From Enterospora canceri (Eukaryota > Microsporidia > Enterocytozoonidae), in contig LWDP01000030.1 in the NCBI GenBank assembly GCA_002087915.1, forward strand, positions 1 through 57,523: 57,523 bases of DNA. Reading direction: 5' to 3'. The notes under the pieces are model-generated. The model had not been told where the DNA came from. It made no database searches and worked only from the letters and a program-made list of their open reading frames with translations. A program made the position numbers and the translations under genes. Of this stretch, positions 19,586 to 27,908 are shown piece after piece. Numbering within the stretch: the stretch's first letter is position 1; each line of letters opens with the position of its first letter.

Positions 19586-21073
19586 TCAAACCACCACAAT
19601 TCTATTGAAATACTTTGAGTCATCCTTGTTCTGTATGCAAATGATTGCTGTTTTGTGGCTGTTGACCAATTCTGCTAGATAGAATACCCTATCAATTTCA
19701 GAGAGGCTGCTTAGATCCAGCCCACAGAGAAGGAGACTTCCTTTCTTGAGAAGTGCTCGAATAATTCCAATTTTGGTTATTTCTGCACTTGAAAGCCTTG
19801 GATTGTGGCCATTGATTCTTGTACTAAAATTATCCATTGATCTGTCAAAGAGGGACCTCATGTTGTATTTATCAGCACTCGATGCTATTTCGTACTCACT
19901 GCATCCACATCCCAGTCTCAGGTTGTACATGAGTGACCCCGTAAAGAGTGGCACACTTCTTCTTAAAATTGTTACGTTTTTGCCCCTGGTTTTTATCGAA
20001 TCCAAATCCAGGTCACTCAGCTCCTTCAAAATCACCCCAACTTTCTCACCACTTTTCACTCGAATCACCTTTTCCCCTACAACAAATTCAGCAAAACCCT
20101 CTTCCTCCTCTCTTTCTCTCGTTAAACCAGTGTATTCCTCCATAAATCCATTTTGCCTATAAGTCAGAACACTCTCAAGAATCTCCTGTAGTGCCTTATG
20201 TAACTGTTTGCATGCTGACGTAATTCGATACAGAAACATCGACAGTTCAAAGAGCCCATTTCTTGTTCCACTGCTTCCACACTCTATGAACAGAAAGAAT
20301 AATATAATCAGCAACTCTCCCAATCCAAATGACAACTTGCATACTGCCTTGATAATCTTCTTTTTCTTCTCATACTCCCTCATCTCCGCCTTGATCTTTC
20401 TTGCGTCCTGTATCACCACTCTATTGGTATTATACTGCTGATACGTCTCAATGTGATTCATTGCACTTGCTGCTTGTCCATTCAGCCTACAATCCAATTC
20501 GTCTATCTTTTCCTTGTACTTCATGCGCGTACTATTAGTGGATAAATTCACCAATCCATAGAACACAATATATGGCCCCAATACCAGCATGGCGTACTTT
20601 AGTGGTATTCTAGAACAAATCAGCACCATTTCCAGCCCATACCTCATTAGATTCAGGTATACATTCGTGTGGAAGTTACGCGTGGCCAACGTGCTATTGG
20701 AAATGCGTTTTAGCAGTTTCAGTGGCTCCTCAGATCCCTCTACCTTGTCCTGCTTGACTATTTTCTTCATAAGCTCCTTCTTTTCTGTTACGGAAATTCT
20801 TAGTACACAATATTCACCAATAATTCTTCCTACTGTATACACCACTTCCTGTAGCACTGATAGCTGTATATACTCCGTAAACATGTTGTTTTCTATACAA
20901 TTCATCTTCACCATTTCAGAAAGCACCCTTCTTGATCTGGCCATCACAAAGACAGATGTTACGACCATTGCAACTGCACAGACCAGTCCAATGTTGTAGA
21001 TCAGACACGTCCTCGTCCAAACATGCCTGGACATGTGCCATACGCTCCTCAAGTTGCCCACTTTCTGCTCCAT
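19586..21073 (-). CDS. Degenerate ABC half-transporter, Atm1/ABCB-like
   Basis: 495 residues. An N-terminal membrane domain (about 20-300) has hydrophobic helices at about 22-45, 150-185 and 250-275 and a long polar cytosolic helix rich in Glu/Lys. The C-terminal ABC-like domain (about 325-495) has lost key motifs. Where Walker A should be there is SGEKVGVILKELSDLDLDS with no GxxGxGKS. The signature LSGGQ is NPRLSSAEITKIGIIRALL. Walker B is weak (SLLLCGLDLSSLSE). The order of elements and the VPLFTGSLMYNLRLG segment (Q-loop-following region) fit the Atm1-like family, which microsporidia use at the mitosome, but this copy is unlikely to bind ATP normally. It may pair with an active partner half-transporter. 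Confidence 0.75.
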   Translation of the reverse strand: MEQKVGNLRSVWHMSRHVWTRTCLIYNIGLVCAVAMVVTSVFVMARSRRVLSEMVKMNCIENNMFTEYIQLSVLQEVVYTVGRIIGEYCVLRISVTEKKELMKKIVKQDKVEGSEEPLKLLKRISNSTLATRNFHTNVYLNLMRYGLEMVLICSRIPLKYAMLVLGPYIVFYGLVNLSTNSTRMKYKEKIDELDCRLNGQAASAMNHIETYQQYNTNRVVIQDARKIKAEMREYEKKKKIIKAVCKLSFGLGELLIILFFLFIECGSSGTRNGLFELSMFLYRITSACKQLHKALQEILESVLTYRQNGFMEEYTGLTREREEEEGFAEFVVGEKVIRVKSGEKVGVILKELSDLDLDSIKTRGKNVTILRRSVPLFTGSLMYNLRLGCGCSEYEIASSADKYNMRSLFDRSMDNFSTRINGHNPRLSSAEITKIGIIRALLKKGSLLLCGLDLSSLSEIDRVFYLAELVNSHKTAIICIQNKDDSKYFNRIVVV

Positions 21074-21120
21074 CTATTTTTATGGTAAATTTTTATTTTA
21101 TATTTTCTGCTAAATTTTAA

Positions 21121-21420
21121 TTATTCTGATTTTCTGAGCAGTTCCTCTGTTATGCTCACTGTCAAGTTCCTCTTGTACCTCTCGAAGTCATTCAGCTCCT
21201 CCTTCTTCTCCTCGTTGTAGAACCCAGCTGCCTCCAGCCCATCCACTTCATAGACCCTATCACATAGAACAATGTCATCAACTCGAATCACCTCATTGCT
21301 CCTGTCCTGCTTCTGTACCACAATGAACTTGTTGTCGATGATTCCAGTCACCACTGCCCTGTGGTCTCTCTGATCCAGCCTACGCATGGCCACCTCCCTG
21401 CCAATTTCTATGAATTTCAT
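21121..21420 (-). CDS. RPL14: 60S ribosomal protein eL14
   Basis: 99 residues. The N-terminal half matches the eL14 SH3-like (KOW) domain: MKFIEIGREVAM, AVVTGIIDNKFIVV, and the following DDIVLCD strand. The short C-terminal helix is reduced compared with fungal eL14. The start is AAAATTTGCCCATG, combining the AAATTT element and CCC typical of ribosomal-protein genes here. It diverges from the MED21-like gene with only about 60 bases between start codons. Confidence 0.75.
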   Translation of the reverse strand: MKFIEIGREVAMRRLDQRDHRAVVTGIIDNKFIVVQKQDRSNEVIRVDDIVLCDRVYEVDGLEAAGFYNEEKKEELNDFERYKRNLTVSITEELLRKSE

Positions 21421-21481
21421 GGGCAAATTTTGCTAGAATTGTTTCAACCTCTCTTTATTCCTTTTACCCTCTCTTTTGACC
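21421..21481. promoter_or_regulatory. Bidirectional promoter between eL14 and the MED21-like gene
   Basis: 61 bases separate two divergent start codons. On the left CAAATTTTGC holds the AAATTT and CCC elements of eL14 (minus strand). On the right TTTTACCC lies about 15 bases before the plus-strand ATG. Both genes must be transcribed from this space. Confidence 0.6.
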
Positions 21482-21760
21482 ATGCTTCTTGACCTACAAA
21501 CCAAAATCAACAACATGCTCTACTTGTACTACACTGTCATTGGCGTAATACAACGAGACTGCCACACTGACACTGTTGATGAAACCATGCTATTCCTCTC
21601 TGATGAAATACACAAATTGAGAGACGAGATCCACGACTGCCTTGAATCAGCCCAATCAGCTGATACGCCCATCACTATCAGTGAAATAGTATCAGAGAAA
21701 GAGGATAAAATAGAAAGTGGTAGAATATTCATAGATGGGATACTATCAGTGTATTTATGA
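21482..21760 (+). CDS. MED21-like Mediator subunit (copy before the join)
   Basis: 92 residues, identical to the copy at 21782-22060. This copy carries the true upstream context (promoter shared with eL14). Start at the ATG at 21482. See the other copy for the family assignment. Counted as the same gene because of the n-separated duplication. Confidence 0.6.
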   Translation: MLLDLQTKINNMLYLYYTVIGVIQRDCHTDTVDETMLFLSDEIHKLRDEIHDCLESAQSADTPITISEIVSEKEDKIESGRIFIDGILSVYL

Positions 21761-21781
21761 TAGTATATTCATATCAGTNCC

Positions 21782-22060
21782 ATGCTTCTTGACCTACAAA
21801 CCAAAATCAACAACATGCTCTACTTGTACTACACTGTCATTGGCGTAATACAACGAGACTGCCACACTGACACTGTTGATGAAACCATGCTATTCCTCTC
21901 TGATGAAATACACAAATTGAGAGACGAGATCCACGACTGCCTTGAATCAGCCCAATCAGCTGATACGCCCATCACTATCAGTGAAATAGTATCAGAGAAA
22001 GAGGATAAAATAGAAAGTGGTAGAATATTCATAGATGGGATACTATCAGTGTATTTATGA
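21782..22060 (+). CDS. Possible Mediator subunit 21 (SRB7-like), artefactual second copy
   Basis: 92 residues, all helical in appearance. The opening LLDLQTKINNMLYLYYTVIGVIQRD follows the MED21 pattern (LQ...I, aromatic, IG.IQRD), in which an N-terminal helix pairs with MED7. A second helix follows (FLSDEIHKLRDEIHDCLE). It is shorter than yeast Srb7 (about 140). The assignment rests on one motif, so other short coiled-coil Mediator or kinetochore subunits remain possible. This copy joins the true downstream sequence. Confidence 0.4.
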   Translation: MLLDLQTKINNMLYLYYTVIGVIQRDCHTDTVDETMLFLSDEIHKLRDEIHDCLESAQSADTPITISEIVSEKEDKIESGRIFIDGILSVYL

Positions 22061-22150
22061 TAGTATATTCATATCAGTGTATTTATGATAGTAATATCAG
22101 TCTATCTACTACAGTCTATTCATATCAATCTATTTACTACAACCTATTTA
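22044..22150. repeat. Degenerate tandem repeat, four units of 23-28 bases
   Basis: Units begin TATCAGTGTATTTATGA (22044), TATCAGTGTATTTATGA (22072), TATCAGTCTATCTACTA (22095) and TATCAATCTATTTACTA (22123). The first unit includes the last codons and stop of the MED21-like gene; the array fills the convergent space before the ABCG-type gene. Confidence 0.75.
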
Positions 22151-22161
22151 TGTCATTCCCT

Positions 22162-24243
22162 CTATAGGAATAATCCAGTTGTAATCAGAAATAGTGATAC
22201 GACATAAAGTGTCAAGACTGATATGATCTCACGTCCAACCAGTGAGAGAACGTGGCAAACAAGCAGCTGCGCCAGAAAGCATGCGAAATTGCGACTCAAC
22301 TTCATTGCACCAAAAATGAGTAGAAAGAGAATGCCCTTGTAGAAGAGTAGACCAAAGTTGGTTGGACTGAACCTGAGAAGGTGGATGCTGAAGAGGTTGA
22401 CCATGAGAAAGAGGAGGGTGTGGACGATGGCGTATTTGGTGCAGATGTACGGCCTAAGGAAGAGGAGGCGACTGAAGAGGAGGACGTTGGTTGCGTACTC
22501 CACGACGAGGTTTGGGATGCGAGAGACCAAAATGGTGGCCAGGGCGACCTCGGTGCTGACGAAGTTGCAGTTTCTGCTTCTGCCCAAAAGGGCGTTCTTG
22601 AAGAAGTAGGCGACGTAGTGNAGAAAGAGAATGCCCTTGTAGAAGAGTAGACCAAAGTTGGTTGGACTGAACCTGAGAAGGTGGATGCTGAAGAGGTTGA
22701 CCATGAGAAAGAGGAGGGTGTGGACGATGGCGTATTTGGTGCAGATGTACGGCCTAAGGAAGAGGAGGCGACTGAAGAGGAGGACGTTGGTTGCGTACTC
22801 CACGACGAGGTTTGGGATGCGAGAGACCAAAATGGTGGCCAGGGCGACCTCGGTGCTGACGAAGTTGCAGTTTCTGCTTCTGCCCAAAAGGGCGTTCTTG
22901 AAGAAGTAGGCGACGTAGTGGAACTGGGAGAGGAGGAGGTAGCGGAGGACGAAGAGCGTCAGGAAGCGGGAGGAGACGTAGCAGGAGAAGAAGTTGGTGA
23001 GGGTGACGAGCTCAGCGTGTCGCTCGAGCGAGTAGGCGCTGCTGCTGAGTTTGATGGAGTCGAGGCGGGCAGTGATCAGGGCCAGGTCGTCCGATGAGAC
23101 GGTGACTGCTCCCTCTGGGAAGAAGAGTGTTCTCTCCCTGGTTGATATTTCTATTTCATGCGCATTATAGAATTGAGTATTTGACCAAATGAACGAGAGG
23201 GAGACTGTGATGAGCTCAGGGACGATGAGGGTGACCAGGTAGAGCAGCAGATTCAGCTTGCGAAGGAAGACGGTTTGGAGGAAGTCACAGAGGAAGGCGG
23301 AGTACTGGGAGACGAGGCCACTTCTCCATTTCGCACCTACGAAGGGTGGCTCAGTCTCCTCCTCCTCCTCTGCCTCCGTCTCAATCCAATGGAGAGCAAT
23401 GGCCCGGTGACGGGAGACAGCCTGCTCCCTCGTCTCGTTCTTCAGTGGTCTTCGATGCAGTGCCGCTGCTACGACCCCAATTTCAGTCGATGCCCCGAAA
23501 TTGGTTTCAGGCAGAATTCCCCTAAGAATTCTCGTGAAGTCTCCTACGGTGCCCTTGTGGATTATTCTACGATTAAGCATGAAATAGAATTTCGTGACTT
23601 CTTTGACCAGATCGCTGCTCATCTCGTCCACCTTCGTGGCAACAACCACAACGCGGTTGTTTGACTTCAGCCAGCACAGCATCCGCAGCACGGCCGCCCT
23701 CTCTTCCTCCTTCACGTACTCAAATGGCTCATCGTGGATCACAACTGGCTTCCCTAGGACGTACGCAATGTACAGGCTCAGCAGGTGCTTCTGGTACAGT
23801 CTCAGGTCTCTGCTTCTCTTGTTCAAGTCAGTCCCAAATATCCTATCACTTTCCATGGGATCAGGTGTCATTTTGTGACTCAGTCTTTCAGCCAGTCTGA
23901 TATTCTCCTTAACAGTCAGCTCTTCCAGAAAGAGTCTGTTTATTTCGGTGATGAAGATGGCGCATCCACCCAGGTTGTGGCAGTAGCCGTAGCGGCGGTA
24001 GTTCGACTCAACGTTGTTGGTGACTGCCTCAAGCAGCAGTGTCTTTCCTGAGCATCTGTCTCCGACTATGCACAGGAGTTCACCAGTTTTGGCTGCTCCA
24101 CTCACAGGAAAGAGAACCATCCTCGTTCCAAGGAAGTTGCGGACAGTCAGGTTGCTCCAGTAGATTCCACGATGCACGTGTGGGTTGTCGCTGCTCTCGC
24201 TCTCCTCGTTGAATAATTCAATTTCTGACTCATCTCGTGGCAT
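22162..24243 (-). CDS. ABCG (White)-type ABC transporter, with an artefactual internal repeat
   Basis: Nucleotide-binding domain first, membrane domain second, as in ABCG half-transporters. Walker A is GDRCSGKT (61-68), Walker B VVIHDEP (166-172). The signature position reads NKRSRDLRLYQKHLL rather than LSGGE-x-kR, so it is unusual. About six hydrophobic helices follow from residue 330. As written the ORF is 693 codons with an X; the block around n at 22621 repeats 299 bases in frame, so the real protein should be about 593 residues. Start ATAGCCCCAATG. The substrate cannot be told. The high G+C of the middle portion differs from its neighbours. Confidence 0.85.
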   Translation of the reverse strand: MPRDESEIELFNEESESSDNPHVHRGIYWSNLTVRNFLGTRMVLFPVSGAAKTGELLCIVGDRCSGKTLLLEAVTNNVESNYRRYGYCHNLGGCAIFITEINRLFLEELTVKENIRLAERLSHKMTPDPMESDRIFGTDLNKRSRDLRLYQKHLLSLYIAYVLGKPVVIHDEPFEYVKEEERAAVLRMLCWLKSNNRVVVVATKVDEMSSDLVKEVTKFYFMLNRRIIHKGTVGDFTRILRGILPETNFGASTEIGVVAAALHRRPLKNETREQAVSRHRAIALHWIETEAEEEEETEPPFVGAKWRSGLVSQYSAFLCDFLQTVFLRKLNLLLYLVTLIVPELITVSLSFIWSNTQFYNAHEIEISTRERTLFFPEGAVTVSSDDLALITARLDSIKLSSSAYSLERHAELVTLTNFFSCYVSSRFLTLFVLRYLLLSQFHYVAYFFKNALLGRSRNCNFVSTEVALATILVSRIPNLVVEYATNVLLFSRLLFLRPYICTKYAIVHTLLFLMVNLFSIHLLRFSPTNFGLLFYKGILFXHYVAYFFKNALLGRSRNCNFVSTEVALATILVSRIPNLVVEYATNVLLFSRLLFLRPYICTKYAIVHTLLFLMVNLFSIHLLRFSPTNFGLLFYKGILFLLIFGAMKLSRNFACFLAQLLVCHVLSLVGREIISVLTLYVVSLFLITTGLFL
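22322..22920. repeat. Assembly-join duplication (299 bases each side of n)
   Basis: Bases 22322-22620 equal 22622-22920, with n at 22621. The spacing of 300 keeps the ABCG reading frame open, giving a false 100-codon internal repeat of the membrane domain. Confidence 0.93.
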
Positions 24244-24280
24244 TGGGGCTATTTTGCATAAAATAGAATAAACAAATTGT

Positions 24281-25787
24281 TTAGTCTTGTTTAAGCCTAC
24301 TATACAAATTGAGACTGTCTCCTACGACTGTGATTTTGGTATCTGTTTCCCCCAGGTAGTCGATTAGTTCGATATTCCCACTTAGGTCGATGTAGGTGCA
24401 TTCCGTGAAGTCGATTGTGACTGGGCCAGTTGCCGCCTTCTGCTCTATTTCTCCAATTATTTCATGGATATTCATTGAATCAACCACCTTGTGCATTTTC
24501 ACCCTGTTTCTGGTTGTCTTCCCTGATTCAGTCAGAAATGAAAGGGGTCTTTCTAATAATTCCATAACTAACCAGTATTCTGGTTTGGATGACCAGGTAG
24601 AGGGAGATTGAGAATGCAATGACTACGCCACAGTTCAGGTGCATTAGGGCAGTCAGACACAACGTGACCATTAGGTCGAATAGGCGCAATTTGGCAAGAA
24701 GTGGGACGTAATCAACCAGGTAGGAGACGCCTATGAATTGGAGAATGAATAGGGCCAGGTATATTGGAATGTGGCTGTGGATGAGGTGGTAGGTGAAGAA
24801 GACTGTGGTGGAACAGATTCCAGTCAATGCAGCCGTATACTTGGTTGTCTTACCAGATAGAACGAATAGCAGGCTGCATGCGTAGTTCAGGTTACCAGGA
24901 CAAATCATCGTGAACATATTCGCAAATCCAAATGCAATAAATTCCCTATTCAGGTCAACCTTGGCCTTGAGCTTCTTTGAGTAGAGCAGAATGGTGATGG
25001 CAAAGATCAGAACATTCAGGAATGCGAGTGTGAGTGCAGATGCGATGTTTGATGAGAGAATGTCGCCCTTGAATTCAAATCCAACGAATTTGTTGAAAAT
25101 GGCTTCTTTTATGCTAAACATGCTTAATTTGTCATGCATAAATAGATTATCAACTGTTTGACTACCAGAACACAGGCGTATTCCGTTGATTAGGAGACCA
25201 ACCAGTAGCATGTATCCAACCAATATCAACGGCTGTGTCCACTTCTTGAACAGAATCAGGCCACCTGTGGTGATGAAACATGTTACCAGGATATTTGTAA
25301 CTGATTCAAGGACGTTCTCTTTCTTGTACAAGACACCTGGGGATATCGCAAAGAGAAGCCCAGTGTAGAGACAAACAGCGATGTTGACGGATGATGGGAT
25401 CTTACAGGCTGTTCGTCCCAGTTTCAAGACGCCTATCAGTCCAGCTACCACAAAAGTGGTGAAGTTGCTGATGAAGAGGACAACTAATTGGTTGCAGAAG
25501 ACGTTATTGCTTCTTCCGTATTGAGCACACGCCTTTCCCACCTTCTTGAGCAGATACAGGCCATCCAAAGATGGGAAGAAGACGACTCCAATTGTAGAAC
25601 TCGTTATTAGTGAGTATGATATCTGTCCTACTACAAATGTTGCCAGGAATATCAGCCTGCTTTCGTTATCAAATGGCTCATTGCTTAGCACATGTGTACC
25701 CACTGTACTGATGAATACTGGTATTACAAGCAATACGAGTATTACGGGCAATAAGACGTGTCTTATGACTTCATTTGCTGTATTCAT
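24281..25787 (-). pseudogene. SulP-family anion transporter split by a frameshift before its STAS domain
   Basis: The first ORF (24528-25787, 419 residues) is a multi-pass protein with about ten or more helices and SulP-like features, including a family-typical FGFANMFTMICPGNLN segment. It stops at ...IIRKTPFISD. The next ORF in another frame (to 24281) encodes a STAS domain (GPVTIDFTECTYIDLSGNIELIDYLG), the cytosolic module that ends SulP transporters. The two overlap at 24528-24619, and the change of frame fits near a CCCCTTT run at about 24540-24550. Either a sequencing error or a true lesion. An overlapping separate STAS protein (ATG near 24565) is a less likely alternative. Start: CCCCTATTGCATG. 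Confidence 0.8.
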
Positions 25788-25962
25788 GCAATAGGGGTAA
25801 AAGTAGAGTTGCTATAGTTCACCCTAATTGAAGAGATGAATGCATTATTTGACTGAATATGACTAGTTGGAGTAAGGTATGAGGAGATAAACCCATAACA
25901 CCACCTTATTGAACCTAATTCAACCAGTGTTCTCAGGTAACAAAATATGAAAAATTTAGCCC

Positions 25963-27867
25963 ATGTCTGAAGCAGAGTGTACTGGAATTAGCACATTTGT
26001 TCAGAACATTGAAAAGAAGAAATACGACCCAAGAGAAGTGTTTGCGTATTCTACGGCACATTCAGGCAATTTTGACGACTGCTGGCTGGTATTGGACACA
26101 TTTCTGAAGACGGTGCCTGAGAGCAACGAGTTGCTTCGGGATGAAATACTCGCGTACCAAATAGCACTGTACATCAACAACAAGAGGGATCCAACCGATC
26201 TGCTTGCAAACATCAAGAACGGTCATTTGCCAAAGATTCTGGTTGTAAAGGGATTCTACTGCTACAACAAGGGCATTTATGAACAGGCCTACAAATTATT
26301 TCAGGAAGCAAAATACAGGAAGGGAATGGAGATGTGCTACGTCTACACGAACAAGAAGAAGGTGATTGAGGGCAAGAATGAGCTGTTTAAGGTCTTTGTA
26401 GACCCGGCAAGATGGGGAGGACTGACAATTGATGAAATCAGGAATTCAGACAGTTTGAAGTATATTGCAGGAGACAATAACATTTTATATAGGATGAAAT
26501 TGAGTAGCAAGTATGATGATGCTAAGAACGTGAATGTGTTACTGAACAACATCAAGGTGGATTTGGACTATGTAGAGAAGCTCAAGGATACGAGAGACAA
26601 GCTGAAGTATACGGCAGAAGTGGACTACTTGATTGGGATGATCTACCACAAAATGGGCACAATTGATAAGGCAATTGAGTACTACGAGGATTCGATAAAG
26701 TGTGATGCATCATACATGCCAGCAGTGTACAATTTGTGTAGAATCAAGCACAGAATAGCAGCAGAGACACTCGGATACGTGGAAGTAGAGGATTTCAATG
26801 CCATCACGAAGTATCATGATGGTGCCAAGGATATTGATCTGAGCAAGTGTTCTGATCGAATTAGGAGGATTCTGTCTATGAACATGAGCAAGAAGACTAT
26901 GATGAGCGATTTAGAGCGAAATAGTGATGAATTGAAGCTGAATGAAGCAATTGTATTGAATAATCTGGGTGTATTCAACAATAACCCAAATAAAATAAGA
27001 GAGGCTATTGAAATTGAGAAGAATGAAAGCAGAAGGAGACACTTCACCTACAATTTAGGGTTGTTGACAGGTGATTCATCAAAGATGAGGGAATCAGGGC
27101 TACCTGAGGGAGAAATAAATGCAGAATACGCTGAATTCAAGAAGACAGGAAAAGAAATGACGGATTCAATTTACAGAAGTTACCTCAATGAAACTGAAAT
27201 TGAATTTGATGGAGATCAGGAGACAGAGGAATTCCAGAATGGGATCAATGGATATTTCATATACAAGAAACTGGTAAAATCAATTGATCAGAATAGTGAG
27301 ATAGCAGCAACACCAGAACAATTCAGACTGCTGAACAATCTGTATGATTTAGCTGCTAAAACATCCTCATTCTACGTCCTGAATATGCTGGCAGTTGTCT
27401 ACGTGAAATTGGGCTATTTTGATAAGGCTGATCTCATTTTCAGGCAACTTGAAAATGATCTGAAAACTGGGAAGTTTGATCAGTTCAAGGATGCCTTATT
27501 CACAAACATGGGAAATATGCACGTGATGAATGGTGACTACAATAGAGCAGCACAGTATTACACGAAGAAGAGTGCTATTGATGAGAGTGAGTTGGATGAA
27601 ATAGCTGATAAAATAACTGATATCAAAATAGTTGAGAAAGTGATTGGAAAGAGCAGTGGATTTGATAAGTTGAGTAAACAGGTGAAAGTTACCAAAACAA
27701 GGATGCTACTGGAACAGGACGTAGAGAAGGCTGAGGAGTATGCTAAGAAAGAGGATATTCAGTCATTGGTTCAGAATGACATCAACAGGCAGAAGGAGAA
27801 GGAGAAGACGAAACAGCTGCAAATTCGCCAACTTCGTGAACAAAGAAAGAGGTTCAAGGGAGAATAA
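25963..27867 (+). CDS. TPR protein, probable Paf1-complex subunit CTR9
   Basis: 634 residues of helical repeats. TPR-like units are visible at about 95-125, 220-265 (YLIGMIYHKMGTIDKAIEYY), 470-500 (VLNMLAVVYVKLGYFDKADL) and 510-545 (TNMGNMHVMNGDYNRAAQYY). The C-terminus is a charged Lys/Glu/Arg/Gln helix (about 590-634), as in CTR9. The succession of a unit with 'YFDKADLIF', one with 'LFTNMGNMHV' and a basic helical tail fits CTR9, a scaffold of the Paf1 transcription elongation complex, but the protein is much shorter than yeast Ctr9 (about 1,080). Another TPR scaffold is possible. Start TTAGCCCATG. Confidence 0.6.
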   Translation: MSEAECTGISTFVQNIEKKKYDPREVFAYSTAHSGNFDDCWLVLDTFLKTVPESNELLRDEILAYQIALYINNKRDPTDLLANIKNGHLPKILVVKGFYCYNKGIYEQAYKLFQEAKYRKGMEMCYVYTNKKKVIEGKNELFKVFVDPARWGGLTIDEIRNSDSLKYIAGDNNILYRMKLSSKYDDAKNVNVLLNNIKVDLDYVEKLKDTRDKLKYTAEVDYLIGMIYHKMGTIDKAIEYYEDSIKCDASYMPAVYNLCRIKHRIAAETLGYVEVEDFNAITKYHDGAKDIDLSKCSDRIRRILSMNMSKKTMMSDLERNSDELKLNEAIVLNNLGVFNNNPNKIREAIEIEKNESRRRHFTYNLGLLTGDSSKMRESGLPEGEINAEYAEFKKTGKEMTDSIYRSYLNETEIEFDGDQETEEFQNGINGYFIYKKLVKSIDQNSEIAATPEQFRLLNNLYDLAAKTSSFYVLNMLAVVYVKLGYFDKADLIFRQLENDLKTGKFDQFKDALFTNMGNMHVMNGDYNRAAQYYTKKSAIDESELDEIADKITDIKIVEKVIGKSSGFDKLSKQVKVTKTRMLLEQDVEKAEEYAKKEDIQSLVQNDINRQKEKEKTKQLQIRQLREQRKRFKGE

Positions 27868-27908
27868 GGAAACAGAAATAAAGGCGTAAAATTTTATACC
27901 TAAATAAA

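Larger units (their letters stand above)
21480..22078. repeat. Assembly-join duplication (299 bases each side of n)
   Basis: Bases 21480-21778 equal 21780-22078, with n at 21779. The whole MED21-like gene lies inside, so it appears twice. One real copy is expected. Confidence 0.93.

Noticed and set aside
21482..22060. True tandem duplication of the MED21-like gene
   Set aside because: Perfect identity over 299 bases on both sides of an n, the same spacing as three other joins; an artefact is far more likely.
22358..23097. Long plus-strand ORFs opposite the ABCG-type gene
   Set aside because: Antisense shadows in a G+C-rich part of a well-supported gene, further lengthened by the artefactual repeat.
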